DNA from: a virus
Length of the DNA: 26,194 nucleotides
Reading direction: 5' to 3' (one strand)
Virus record (IMG/VR): IMGVR_UViG_3300034018_000164
Location: 1 to 26,194 of that record
Shown: piece after piece, positions 14,449 to 21,896 of the stretch
Layout of the letters: each line of letters starts with the position of its first letter
Position numbering within the stretch: the first letter of the stretch is position 1
Translations under genes and position numbers: made by a program
Notes under the pieces: generated by a model
What the model was told of the DNA's origin: nothing
Database searches by the model: none
Seen by the model: only the letters and a program-made list of their open reading frames with translations

Positions 14449-15874
14449 CGGTCTGCTCCACCGTCAACTCCGCGCCCATCAGCGCGATGATGACCGGATC
14501 GGCACCCGACACCTCGTACACCCGGTCGCGGGACTTGAGCGTAGCGCCCAAGCGGTTCCACAGCACGCGGGTTTCGGTGCGCCCGATGCGCCCCATCGAC
14601 CGCCAGTATTCGTAGCTCCAAGTGTGGCCGCCATCGTCCGACCACCGCAGCATCATCTGCGGGTCTTGCGCAACGCCAGAACCCGACAAGCCAACGCCCG
14701 TCTGGCAATCCAACTGCAAGCGGCGGTGCAACGTGCGCTTCATGTCGTTCTGGCCAGGCGCAAGCGCGCGCCACGACCGCAGCCACTTCTGCTCGGCGCC
14801 GTTGTCGTTGAAGCGCGCAAGGTCAAGAGCGTACAGGTTGCCGTTTTCAAAGTCTCCGACCAACGGGGCGGCATTGAACCGCGCTTGGCAGTTAGATCGG
14901 TGCCGACGAAATTGGCCGTCTACAAGCGCGGCGCGTTCGTGCCAAGCGTTGGTCGCGGCGTCAAACACCCACGTTGTCTCGGCGCTCGGGAAGATAAGCA
15001 CGTAGAAGGCGTGGCCGTCCTGCTGATAGGTGTACGCCAGCGCGTCCGACATGTCGGCGTAGCCTTGGATGGCGAACTCAACGGCGTGGGTTGACACCCG
15101 CACGCCCTGATAGCCCTGCGCCCGGTAGACGATGCCCTGACCGCGCGCGTCGGCGCCAAGCCAAAACACGCTGTTGTCAAGCTTGGCGACCGAGTACGGC
15201 GCGATGCAGCCAATCTCGTTGTACGCGCCTTGGATGCGCGTCAACGGGAAGTCGGGGTCGCCTGAGTTGTACCAGACCTCAACCGAGTTAGTGCCGAACA
15301 GCCACACCTCGCGGTGATCAACTATGAGCGACACCAAGCCGTCCGGCGAACCCTCGGCGCTTGCAAAGTCCAACGGGTCTACGGAAAGCCCGTCAAGCAA
15401 ATCCGTCACCCACACCTTCTGGCTGTTTGGCTCGTTGAACACGAAGTAGCCGTCAAGGTAGCCAACGTTGACCGCGCCGGGAAAGTCCGGGTCGGTAATC
15501 TTGGCGAACGCCGCCGTGTTGAAGTTGTAGATGAACCCGTCCGGGTTGCACGCGATGAACAACTGCGTGCCGTTGTCGGCCATTGACACCGGGCCAAAGC
15601 CCGTGATGTCGCCCAACTTGGTCTGCGTCAGGTTAGCGGCGACTTTGTAGAACTCCGTGCCGGTGGCCACATACACATCCGTGCCGTGCGCCCACAGCCC
15701 CCGGATGGGGCCGCTGCCGACCGTAGCGACCAGACGCAGCCCAGGGCAGCGTTGCAAGTACGCCGGTTCCTTGCCGCCCTCGGGGATAGCCTCGGGGTAC
15801 AGATTGACCATCCGGTTGTCGGCAGCATTGGGGCTACGCAGGACGTAGCTGCTTCCGAGAAACGGGGTTTTCAT
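14441..15874 (-). CDS. P22 gp10-like tail accessory, packaged DNA stabilisation protein
   Basis: The protein is 477 residues, near the 472 residues of P22 gp10. It begins MKTPFLGSSYVLRSPNAADN and NLYPEAIPEGGKEPAYLQR, which is characteristic of the gp10 family. It continues through beta-propeller-like repeats such as DNGTQLFIACNPDGFIYN and VDHREVWLFGTNSVEVWYN. In P22 this protein seals the packaged head below gp4 and holds the needle and fibres. Its place directly after two gp4-like genes and before fibre genes supports the call. It overlaps its upstream neighbour by one base (TGATG). Confidence 0.85.
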   Translation of the reverse strand: MKTPFLGSSYVLRSPNAADNRMVNLYPEAIPEGGKEPAYLQRCPGLRLVATVGSGPIRGLWAHGTDVYVATGTEFYKVAANLTQTKLGDITGFGPVSMADNGTQLFIACNPDGFIYNFNTAAFAKITDPDFPGAVNVGYLDGYFVFNEPNSQKVWVTDLLDGLSVDPLDFASAEGSPDGLVSLIVDHREVWLFGTNSVEVWYNSGDPDFPLTRIQGAYNEIGCIAPYSVAKLDNSVFWLGADARGQGIVYRAQGYQGVRVSTHAVEFAIQGYADMSDALAYTYQQDGHAFYVLIFPSAETTWVFDAATNAWHERAALVDGQFRRHRSNCQARFNAAPLVGDFENGNLYALDLARFNDNGAEQKWLRSWRALAPGQNDMKRTLHRRLQLDCQTGVGLSGSGVAQDPQMMLRWSDDGGHTWSYEYWRSMGRIGRTETRVLWNRLGATLKSRDRVYEVSGADPVIIALMGAELTVEQTDA

Positions 15875-16659
15875 CAGTAGTTGCCAGCGAAGATGTTGAA
15901 GCGGTTGCGCCGCGCCATGAGGCTGTACGGCATCGCCATGATGTCACGCGGGTTGTTGATACGCTTGAGCGTGCGCTTGCTCACCATCGCAATCCGGCGC
16001 ACATCTGCCGCCGGATCGACGTTGAACTCCGGCGCCAACTCAAGCGCCAAGTTGTACCGGAACGCGCGCAAATATCCTGGCGGGAACAACAAGTCTGTCT
16101 CAAGCCCCGCCGCCGCAGTCAACGGCGCTACCGATACAAAGTGAAACTCTAGCGTGCGCGACGGCACCGGGTACACCGCCAAGGTGATGTCGGGGTAGGT
16201 CATGTTGACCCACATGACCTGCGGGAAGGTGCTAGTGACCGTCTTGACCGCGATGTTGTTGTACTGCAACTGGTTCAAGAACTTGATGCCGAACGACACG
16301 TTCGTAGTCGGGTCGCGGAAGAACGTCGAGTCTTGAAGCAGAATCGGGCGCTGCGTGGCGTACCCGTTCGGCACAAGCACATCGTCGTTTTCCGTCGCTA
16401 GCGGATCGCCGCCCTCCGTACTCAACGGGTACAGGAAGTCGCCAGACGGGCCAAGCGTGCGGACGCGGTTGCCCGCTTCCCAAGTAAACACTTGGTCTTG
16501 CGTGCAGAACACTGCAAGGCTCTCCGCACTCCAACTATCAAGCATCTGGTTGAGCGCCAGAATGTTGTCTTGGTAGACCGCTTCGGGCAATACGTTACCC
16601 GAAGCGGTCAGCCCCAACAGCCGGTGCGCCCCGTTCAGCAATTCCCTGACGGTGGCCAT
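15874..16659 (-). CDS. P22 gp4-like tail accessory factor, copy 2
   Basis: The protein is 261 residues. The N-terminal helix pair VRELLNGAHRLLGLTASG and NQMLDSWSAES, and the later FPPGYLRAFRYNLALELAPE, are the conserved marks of the gp4 adaptor family. It is longer than P22 gp4 (166 residues) because of a beta-rich middle (about 60-190). gp4 binds the portal after packaging and gives a seat for gp10. It is paralogous to the gene just upstream and starts directly after that gene's stop (TAAATG). Which copy takes the gp4 role is not known. Confidence 0.8.
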   Translation of the reverse strand: MATVRELLNGAHRLLGLTASGNVLPEAVYQDNILALNQMLDSWSAESLAVFCTQDQVFTWEAGNRVRTLGPSGDFLYPLSTEGGDPLATENDDVLVPNGYATQRPILLQDSTFFRDPTTNVSFGIKFLNQLQYNNIAVKTVTSTFPQVMWVNMTYPDITLAVYPVPSRTLEFHFVSVAPLTAAAGLETDLLFPPGYLRAFRYNLALELAPEFNVDPAADVRRIAMVSKRTLKRINNPRDIMAMPYSLMARRNRFNIFAGNY

Positions 16660-17394
16660 TTAGCCCCCCATTGCCGCTTGCGGGACAGCCCCCGTGTCGG
16701 TGTAGATGTTGGAGTTGGGCACGTTGCCGACCTTGGAGTTCGGCAACTTTTGGATGTTGTTGCGGATGAGCGCGTCTAGGTCAATCTTGAGGTTAGCCAC
16801 CACTTCCTGCGAAATGCGGGCACCAAACTCCGGCGCTACTTCAACCGCAAGCGACAGCTCAAGCAACCGCTGGTAGCCCGGCGGGAGGTACTGCGTTGTG
16901 GTAAGCGTGGCATACTGACCAATCATCTTCTCGGCCTTGAGGAAGATGGACACCGCAGCGTTCGGCGTCGGGTAGAGGATGACGCGGCCATACGGCGTGT
17001 CTGGCCGATAGAGCAACTTGGTCGGCGTACCCGTAGTCGCCTTGGTGGCGATGTTCGTCCAGAATTGCTCAGTGATAAGGCCAAGCGGCGTGTCCACGTT
17101 GCTGATGCGGACGAACGCGCCGACGATACGGATGGGGCGGTTAGTGACGAAATCAGCCGCAGGCACCACACCTGGCTCGTTGCCGATGGTATAGGTACTT
17201 TGCCCGTTGACCGTGGTGAACTGCTCCGCCAGCGTGGCGAAGTAGTATTGCGGGTTGGCGGAATACGAGTCGATGACGGAGTTGAGGCTGTACAGGGAGT
17301 CCTGTGCCTCCGCAGCCGTGGGCGCCTCGCCCGAAGCCAACACCCCCAAAAGCCGCATGGACTTGTAGATGATGTCCTGCGCGTTGACAGCCAT
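16660..17394 (-). CDS. P22 gp4-like tail accessory factor, copy 1
   Basis: The protein is 244 residues, with DIIYKSMRLLGVLASGE and LNSVIDSYSAN at the N-terminus and LPPGYQRLLELSLAVEVAPEF later. It aligns along its length with the next gene (for example LLGVLASG against LLGLTASG, and PPGYQRLLELSLAVEVAPEF against PPGYLRAFRYNLALELAPEF). Residues 60-190 form the beta-rich insert that short gp4 lacks. It probably acts at the head-tail joint. It lies three bases after the stop of the 60-residue gene. Confidence 0.8.
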   Translation of the reverse strand: MAVNAQDIIYKSMRLLGVLASGEAPTAAEAQDSLYSLNSVIDSYSANPQYYFATLAEQFTTVNGQSTYTIGNEPGVVPAADFVTNRPIRIVGAFVRISNVDTPLGLITEQFWTNIATKATTGTPTKLLYRPDTPYGRVILYPTPNAAVSIFLKAEKMIGQYATLTTTQYLPPGYQRLLELSLAVEVAPEFGARISQEVVANLKIDLDALIRNNIQKLPNSKVGNVPNSNIYTDTGAVPQAAMGG

Positions 17395-17397
17395 AAA

Positions 17398-17580
17398 TCA
17401 AACCTCCGGGGATCGGCGCCTGCGCTTACCCTCAAGATTGTTGGCAACCTCGCCTTCCGTTTCCGGCAGCGGGTCGTCGGGATTGTACTGCTGCCACCCT
17501 TGGCGCAAGTCGGCGGCCATCTCCAATTCGGAGATGGCCACCTTGTTGCCGTGCCTAGAGTGGCGCAGGTAGAAGTGCAT
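17398..17580 (-). CDS. Small hypothetical protein near head-tail joining genes
   Basis: The protein is 60 residues, starts MHFYLRHSRHGNKVAISELE, and ends with a basic tail (GKRRRRSPEV). I know similar short proteins with MHxYLRHxxHG starts next to phage head-tail genes, but no function is known to me. The basic tail could bind DNA or the portal rim; this is a guess. It overlaps the previous stop by one base (TGATG). Confidence 0.65.
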   Translation of the reverse strand: MHFYLRHSRHGNKVAISELEMAADLRQGWQQYNPDDPLPETEGEVANNLEGKRRRRSPEV

Positions 17581-18083
17581 CAGACCGGAGCGATGACGAG
17601 CGCGTAGACCGGGACAGTCACCGTGTTGGCGAGCGTGCCGGTAGCAGCAGCGCGAACACGCAGCCGATCACCGCGCGCGACGACAAGGTTCGCCGCCGTG
17701 CCGTTCAGCACCAAGTCGCGGCGACCGTTGGCGACCAGCGCCGAACCGCCCGTAACCTGCGTGGTGTTCGCAGCCGTAGCCGCAAGCACCGCCGTCGAAC
17801 CCGCGCCAGCTTGGCCCAAGTTCGTGATGCTGAACGTGATGTAGTTGGTGTTGTTGGCCGCCAACGCATCCGCGCCCGAAAACAGCGCCGCCGTAATCAC
17901 GCCGTTGAAGGGCGCGATGATGGCATTGTCGGTGTTGCCGGTCGTGGCTACGGTGATGCTGTGCGTCTGCACCACCGCACCCGCATACAGACCGTTCTCG
18001 GTCAGCGCAGCGGGGGCGATAGTGGTGCCAGACTCAAGTGCCGGGTCAGCGTATGCAACGCCAACAGGCTTGGAATTGGGCAT
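17580..18083 (-). CDS. Decoration or head-surface protein, putative
   Basis: The protein is 167 residues of low complexity, rich in Ala, Thr and Asn. Its beta pattern (TVATTGNTDNAIIAPFNGVI, FSITNLGQAGAGS) continues to VTVPVYALVIAPV. Such proteins next to the coat gene often decorate the capsid. TAGGAG precedes the ATG. A hairpin lies in the 59-base gap upstream, so its level may differ from that of the coat protein. The function is inferred from position and composition. Confidence 0.65.
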   Translation of the reverse strand: MPNSKPVGVAYADPALESGTTIAPAALTENGLYAGAVVQTHSITVATTGNTDNAIIAPFNGVITAALFSGADALAANNTNYITFSITNLGQAGAGSTAVLAATAANTTQVTGGSALVANGRRDLVLNGTAANLVVARGDRLRVRAAATGTLANTVTVPVYALVIAPV

Positions 18084-18103
18084 CGAAGTTCTCCTAGAAA
18101 GGT

Positions 18104-18136
18104 GCGGCCCCCGCGTCGGTCAGACGCAGGGGCCGC
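18104..18136 (-). terminator. Strong hairpin after the coat-side decoration gene
   Basis: The arms GCGGCCCC and GGGGCCGC (18104-18111 with 18129-18136) pair perfectly. After one C/A mismatch, GCGTC pairs with GACGC around a five-base loop, giving 13 base pairs. On the minus strand it lies six bases after the stop of the 132-residue gene. It is followed only by ACCTTTCT, a poor T tract, so partial termination or mRNA end protection is more likely than full termination. It would lower expression of the tail genes relative to the coat gene. Confidence 0.55.
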
Positions 18137-18142
18137 AAGCCG

Positions 18143-18541
18143 TTACACGCGGTAGGCGATCCACGAACCATCCGACACCTTGCGAGCGCGGTAGCGCCCC
18201 GAAGTGCTGATGGCAACCGTGGCCGAACCCACAACCGAGAAGCCCGTGCCGCCGTTGAGCGTCACCGCACCCGAGGCCGAACCCAGGTTGACGATGACGA
18301 ACTCAAACGCCGAGTTAGCGCCCATGTTCGGCTCCGCCGCATCCATCAGCGCAGCAGTGGGCAGCGTGAAGCCGACCGCCGAAGCGTTGGTAGACGTGAT
18401 GAGGCCGTTGACGAGATCGCTCGACACAAGGGTGACAGTCGTGCCGGTGTAGGCGACGGGAGCCGCCTGCGGCGAAAACTGCACTTCGTCGAAGTTGCCG
18501 TTACCGATCTGGTAGCCACCAGTTCCGTTTGCGATAGGCAT
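18143..18541 (-). CDS. Small virion protein beside the coat gene, putative decoration
   Basis: The protein is 132 residues with no membrane segment. It starts MPIANGTGGYQIGNGNFDE and has a beta-rich core (VTLVSSDLVNGLITSTNASA, GAVTLNGGTGFSVV) that ends YRARKVSDGSWIAYRV. AGGAG precedes the ATG. It follows the coat gene by 30 bases and carries a hairpin after its stop. Its position suggests a capsid decoration or cement role, but I do not recognise a family. Confidence 0.65.
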   Translation of the reverse strand: MPIANGTGGYQIGNGNFDEVQFSPQAAPVAYTGTTVTLVSSDLVNGLITSTNASAVGFTLPTAALMDAAEPNMGANSAFEFVIVNLGSASGAVTLNGGTGFSVVGSATVAISTSGRYRARKVSDGSWIAYRV

Positions 18542-18571
18542 GATTGAAAATCTCCTGGAAAGGGCGGTGAA

Positions 18572-19777
18572 TTAGCCCCAGACGCGAGCGGCGAGCTGCG
18601 GACGGATGACTCCGTAACCGTACAGCACGTCGATGCGGCAAGGCATCCGGTCGTTGTTGATGTCGTACTGGCGCACGATACGCAGGCTAATGCCGTTGTG
18701 AACCTGCCGCGAGGCCATGTCAACGCCCTGCGGGAGCAGGAGGTCGGCGGTGGCAAACGAAATCGCGTCCTTGTGGTACGCGAGGTTCTGCGGGTAGCTG
18801 GTGCTGGCGGCACCAACGAAGGTCACGACGGCGCTGTTCTGCGGGAACGAGTCCACGGTGGCAAGCGGGTGCGACGAGGTGTAGATCGCCGGGCTGATCC
18901 GCACGTTCGTGAACGCACTCGCCGCAGCCGTATTGGCTTCGGTCACGACGAACTGCTGGAGCGAACCAGTCGATTCGCGGGTCTGCGGGTTGACCGCAAA
19001 CACGCCCGCGATGGTGAACACATCACCCACCGCAAGCGTCTGAGCGGTCGTACCGTTGAACGAAATGGTAGTCGCGCCCTGCGCCGTCACCGTGCCGTTC
19101 ACCGTGATGCTACCCGAACGGGAGCCGGTGGTGAACTGCTTGATGGACTGCGACATGCCAATCTCGTCAAAGCCGAGGATGCCCTCGCCCATCATGCCAC
19201 CCTTGAACTGCTTGCTCACGGTGCTGACGGGGTTGAACAAGCCCTTCATGCCCTCGACCAGTCCGGCGTTGGCAGCCGGGTTGACCGTGAGGTAGCGCGG
19301 CGACATCGGCGCGGCAGCCTCGTTGAGCTTCTGGTTGGCCTGGAGAAGAACCAGCGAGGTCGCAGGCGTGGTGCCGGGGGTGCCGACCGACTGGTAGATG
19401 CCGTTGTAGGCGTTGGCCACATCAGCGTCCACGCTTGCAGCAAGCTGCGAGATACGCGGCTTGAGGACGCGCTCCGCGAAGTCGTCCAACGACAGCGCGA
19501 GTTCGGCGGACGTGAAGTTCACGCCGACATGCTTCTGGCTGGACACGGTGAGCGAGGTGAACTGCTCGTTGTCGGACTGCACCTGCAGGGCGGCACCGTC
19601 CGTCACCAGCGCACGATCCGGGAGACGGATGCGCAGGGTCGAGCCGATCTTAGCGCCTTCGACGGCGAACGAGTCGTCGTACTGGCGGTTGACGTTGCGG
19701 GTGATCACCAGGTTGTTCTCAAGGATCTCAAGAGCCTTGCGGGTGATCATGTCGATTGTAAGAAGTGAATTAGCCAC
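18572..19777 (-). CDS. Major capsid protein, P22 coat family
   Basis: The protein is 401 residues (P22 gp5 has 430). It starts MANSLLTIDMITRKALEILE, with the early strand-helix pattern of the HK97 fold in P22-type coats. FTSAELALSLDDFAERVLKP and NPAANAGLVEGMKGLF follow. A beta insert at about 222-325 (ITVNGTVTAQG, VGDVFTIAGV) corresponds to the I-domain of P22 coat. NLAYHKDAISFATADL at 331-346 completes the fold. The start is GTG at 19777 with GGAG before it. It lies next to the scaffolding gene, as expected. Confidence 0.9.
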   Translation of the reverse strand: MANSLLTIDMITRKALEILENNLVITRNVNRQYDDSFAVEGAKIGSTLRIRLPDRALVTDGAALQVQSDNEQFTSLTVSSQKHVGVNFTSAELALSLDDFAERVLKPRISQLAASVDADVANAYNGIYQSVGTPGTTPATSLVLLQANQKLNEAAAPMSPRYLTVNPAANAGLVEGMKGLFNPVSTVSKQFKGGMMGEGILGFDEIGMSQSIKQFTTGSRSGSITVNGTVTAQGATTISFNGTTAQTLAVGDVFTIAGVFAVNPQTRESTGSLQQFVVTEANTAAASAFTNVRISPAIYTSSHPLATVDSFPQNSAVVTFVGAASTSYPQNLAYHKDAISFATADLLLPQGVDMASRQVHNGISLRIVRQYDINNDRMPCRIDVLYGYGVIRPQLAARVWG

Positions 19778-19798
19778 GGATGTCTCCGAAAGTAAGGG

Positions 19799-20569
19799 TT
19801 AGCGGTTCCGCGCGTCCCACATCTTCTGCTGCCGCAGGCGCTCGGCTTCAATCCACTCCGACGTACTCATGTCCTTGATGGAGCGAGGGTCGGTCGTGTC
19901 TCTTGCCGGAGCACCTGCCGCCCGAGCCGTTACCGGCTTGATGGGGGGTGGCGCACTAGTCGTCTTGCGAACCGGGGCGGGGTTGTCAGCCAACTTCGCC
20001 TCAATTCGCCCAATCTCTTTGGCTTGCAGAAATGGTGCCAAGCGGGAGATACGGTCTGCTTCCTTGGGGTTAGACCCAAGGTAGTAGGCCACATCGGGGC
20101 CGACATCGGACGCTTGAATCGTCTCGGCCATCATGGTCGTGATTCGCAGCGAGGGGTTGTAGGCGACTTGCTCGAAGTCGTCGTACTTGTCCCTCGCCGA
20201 TTCCTCACGCTCCTGATACGCCGAAAGCCGGTCAAGGCGCTCGCGGTCAGCCTCGCGTTGGGTGAGCATCTCGGCGGCTTTGCGTTCGGCCAGAGCCTCC
20301 GCATACGCCTCGGGATCCTCATCCTTGGGCGGCAATGGCGCGTCGGCTCGGGGAGCCTCGGGTGCCTTCACCGCCTGTTCGCGTTCCCACTTGCGCCGTT
20401 CACGCGCAAGCCTCTTACCTACCGCCGCGTCCAGTTCCTCTTGGGTAAAGGTCTTGGGGGCAGGTGTTTCTTCCGGCTTTGCCGCCTCGGGGGCAGCTTC
20501 AAGTTCCGGGGTCGCCGTGACTTCCGGTTCCAGCGCGGGTGTTTCCGCTACAATTTCGGTTTCAGACAT
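19799..20569 (-). CDS. Scaffolding protein
   Basis: The protein is 256 residues. The N-terminus is acidic and Pro/Glu-rich (about 1-40). FTQEELDAAVGKRLARERRK and long charged helices follow (about 75-140). The C-terminal part contains DMSTSEWIEAERLRQQKMW, with basic residues that fit coat binding. Composition, length and its place just before the P22-type coat gene make a scaffolding role likely. AAGGAT precedes the ATG. A gap of 76 bases upstream may hold a promoter for the capsid genes. Confidence 0.85.
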   Translation of the reverse strand: MSETEIVAETPALEPEVTATPELEAAPEAAKPEETPAPKTFTQEELDAAVGKRLARERRKWEREQAVKAPEAPRADAPLPPKDEDPEAYAEALAERKAAEMLTQREADRERLDRLSAYQEREESARDKYDDFEQVAYNPSLRITTMMAETIQASDVGPDVAYYLGSNPKEADRISRLAPFLQAKEIGRIEAKLADNPAPVRKTTSAPPPIKPVTARAAGAPARDTTDPRSIKDMSTSEWIEAERLRQQKMWDARNR

Positions 20570-20616
20570 GGTGTGATCCTTACGAATCCCTGGTCAACCG
20601 GGCCAGTACGGGGGCA

Positions 20617-20645
20617 ATACTATGCCACTTGCGGCACAGGTGCAA
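20617..20645 (-). promoter_or_regulatory. Weak candidate promoter before the scaffold gene
   Basis: On the minus strand TTGCAC (20640-20645, three of six) lies 17 bases from TAGTAT (20617-20622, four of six), in one of the largest gaps of the late operon. It would drive scaffold and coat. The match is poor, and I only list it because of its position and exact 17-base spacing. Confidence 0.2.
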
Positions 20646-20780
20646 CTAGTATGCAGATCCAACGCCAGCTTCGGGCGTCCTAAAATACTGCCCGACGCCG
20701 ATAGCTACGAAAGTGGCCCCCACCAGAATAGCGACGGAGGGGCAAAGGTCGGTATCAAATGCGCGTATGAACGTTTGCAT
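20646..20780 (-). CDS. Tiny hydrophobic protein, partner of the fibre-like gene (cassette copy 2)
   Basis: The frame is 44 residues: MQTFIRAFDT, then a hydrophobic stretch of about 20 residues (PSVAILVGATFVAIGV), ending TPEAGVGSAY. GGGAG, coded by the last residues of the upstream gene (W-E-stop), lies at ribosome-site distance from the ATG. Its C-terminus resembles that of the other tiny gene at 21723-21893 (PDPGIGFAY), and both follow a copy of the same larger gene. The repeated arrangement makes it more likely to be real than length alone suggests. It may be a membrane or virion-surface peptide. Confidence 0.6.
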   Translation of the reverse strand: MQTFIRAFDTDLCPSVAILVGATFVAIGVGQYFRTPEAGVGSAY

Positions 20781-20783
20781 GGG

Positions 20784-21713
20784 TTACTCCCAAATCATCG
20801 CAAGGCGGTATATCGGCGTGGTAGACCCGGTTGATGGGTCATTAACCGCGCCACTAGCGTTGCACGCGGGGAGGGCTATAAAAGTTCTTAGCGCCGCGCC
20901 AATCGGGTTAGCCGAAAAAGTGACGCCCGACGCAATTTCAGAAACAACCACCGTGCAAATCCCAAACTGCGGGACAACTCTAGGGACGGATGTAGACAAC
21001 GGCACCCAATGCGTAAAAAACTGCGGCAGCCCTCCGATAAGCGAAGATGTTATCGTGAACGGCACATAGCAAAACGCTTTATCTGTAGTTAAGGTAGTTG
21101 AAACATTGTTCGGTATGTCAACGCCTTGGCATTGCGTAAGTTGATTCGCCACATTTGTGGATTTCCCATACACCGTATACCCAAGCGTTGTAGGGTTAGT
21201 GTTGGCGTCTACGGTGCGAGACACACAAAATAATGCTAGTGAACCCGCAACGCTAGTAGGGTTTGCATCGGGGTTAGCAACAGCGGCATACCCAACAAAC
21301 CCAAAAAACGCGTTGTTAGAAGTGCGGCTAAGAAAAGACCGACGAGAACTTCCGTTTGGGATGCCTGCGGCAGCAATGCCACCTATAATTGTAGCTGATG
21401 AAGTAGCCCCCGTTAGCGTGCCTGATCCGTTGCTCCCTGTACCTACCTGCACGCGAATTGCTATGTTGGTGGCATTACCGCCGGTACCGTACTCCCATTT
21501 CATAAACAATGACGAGTCGGAAAAACGCCAAATTTCATATCCGGCGTATGTGTTAATTGCCGGGCGCAAAACCGTCGTCCAGTTGATTTGTCCCGTGTCG
21601 GCGGTCTGTACGAGGCCAACTTGCGCAAGGGACGCAGACAAATCCGAACCCCACGCCCTAAAGTCGGCGTCGTTGGCGTGGTTAATCGGGAAATCCCATT
21701 GTTTGACGGGCAT
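20784..21713 (-). CDS. Fibre-like structural protein, cassette copy 2
   Basis: The protein is 309 residues. Its first 55 residues, including FRAWGSDLSAS and QTADTGQINWTTVLRP, match the start of the copy upstream (21897-22772), while the middle and C-terminal parts diverge and both end in an A-M-[IL]-W-E pattern. The body is beta-rich with Thr/Asn/Ser runs, as in fibre or decoration proteins. GAGG, placed over the stop of the tiny gene before it, provides the ribosome site. The gene is AT-richer than the coat region (23 of 60 G/C at 21061-21120). It is probably a surface protein with a shared base and a variable exposed part. Confidence 0.65.
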   Translation of the reverse strand: MPVKQWDFPINHANDADFRAWGSDLSASLAQVGLVQTADTGQINWTTVLRPAINTYAGYEIWRFSDSSLFMKWEYGTGGNATNIAIRVQVGTGSNGSGTLTGATSSATIIGGIAAAGIPNGSSRRSFLSRTSNNAFFGFVGYAAVANPDANPTSVAGSLALFCVSRTVDANTNPTTLGYTVYGKSTNVANQLTQCQGVDIPNNVSTTLTTDKAFCYVPFTITSSLIGGLPQFFTHWVPLSTSVPRVVPQFGICTVVVSEIASGVTFSANPIGAALRTFIALPACNASGAVNDPSTGSTTPIYRLAMIWE

Positions 21714-21722
21714 ATCAAATCC

Positions 21723-21893
21723 TCAGTACGCAAAGCCGATGCCGGGATCGGGCTGGAAGAACAGATACGACACCGGCAAGACGATGCTCCAGTAGGTGTA
21801 CGCCGAGGGGTCAGCTCCGCCAAGTATTGGGCTAGCCGCCGACTGCGGTTGGGCAGGAGCGGTAGCGAGGTTGAACGCGGCGAGCATAGCCAT
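21723..21893 (-). CDS. Tiny hydrophobic protein, partner of the fibre-like gene (cassette copy 1)
   Basis: The frame is 56 residues: MAMLAAFNLATAPAQPQSAA, then SAYTYWSIVLPVSYLFFQ, ending PDPGIGFAY. The hydrophobic stretch near 32-46 could form a short membrane segment. The TGGGAG that codes the last residues of the upstream gene lies at ribosome-site distance from the ATG. The next gene begins ten bases after its stop. The C-terminal match with the other tiny gene supports it. No function is known. Confidence 0.65.
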   Translation of the reverse strand: MAMLAAFNLATAPAQPQSAASPILGGADPSAYTYWSIVLPVSYLFFQPDPGIGFAY

Positions 21894-21896
21894 CAC

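Noticed and set aside
12953-15874. Diversity-generating retroelement or phase-variable fibre system
   Set aside because: No reverse transcriptase, no template/variable repeat pair and no invertase were found near the fibre genes.
18698-19768. Open frame of 356 codons on the plus strand
   Set aside because: Antisense to the coat gene, mostly Arg, Val, His and Gly, with no motif; the coat reading is far stronger.
20591-20645. Terminator after the second tiny gene
   Set aside because: The possible arms CACCTG and CAAGTG are short and imperfect and no T tract follows.
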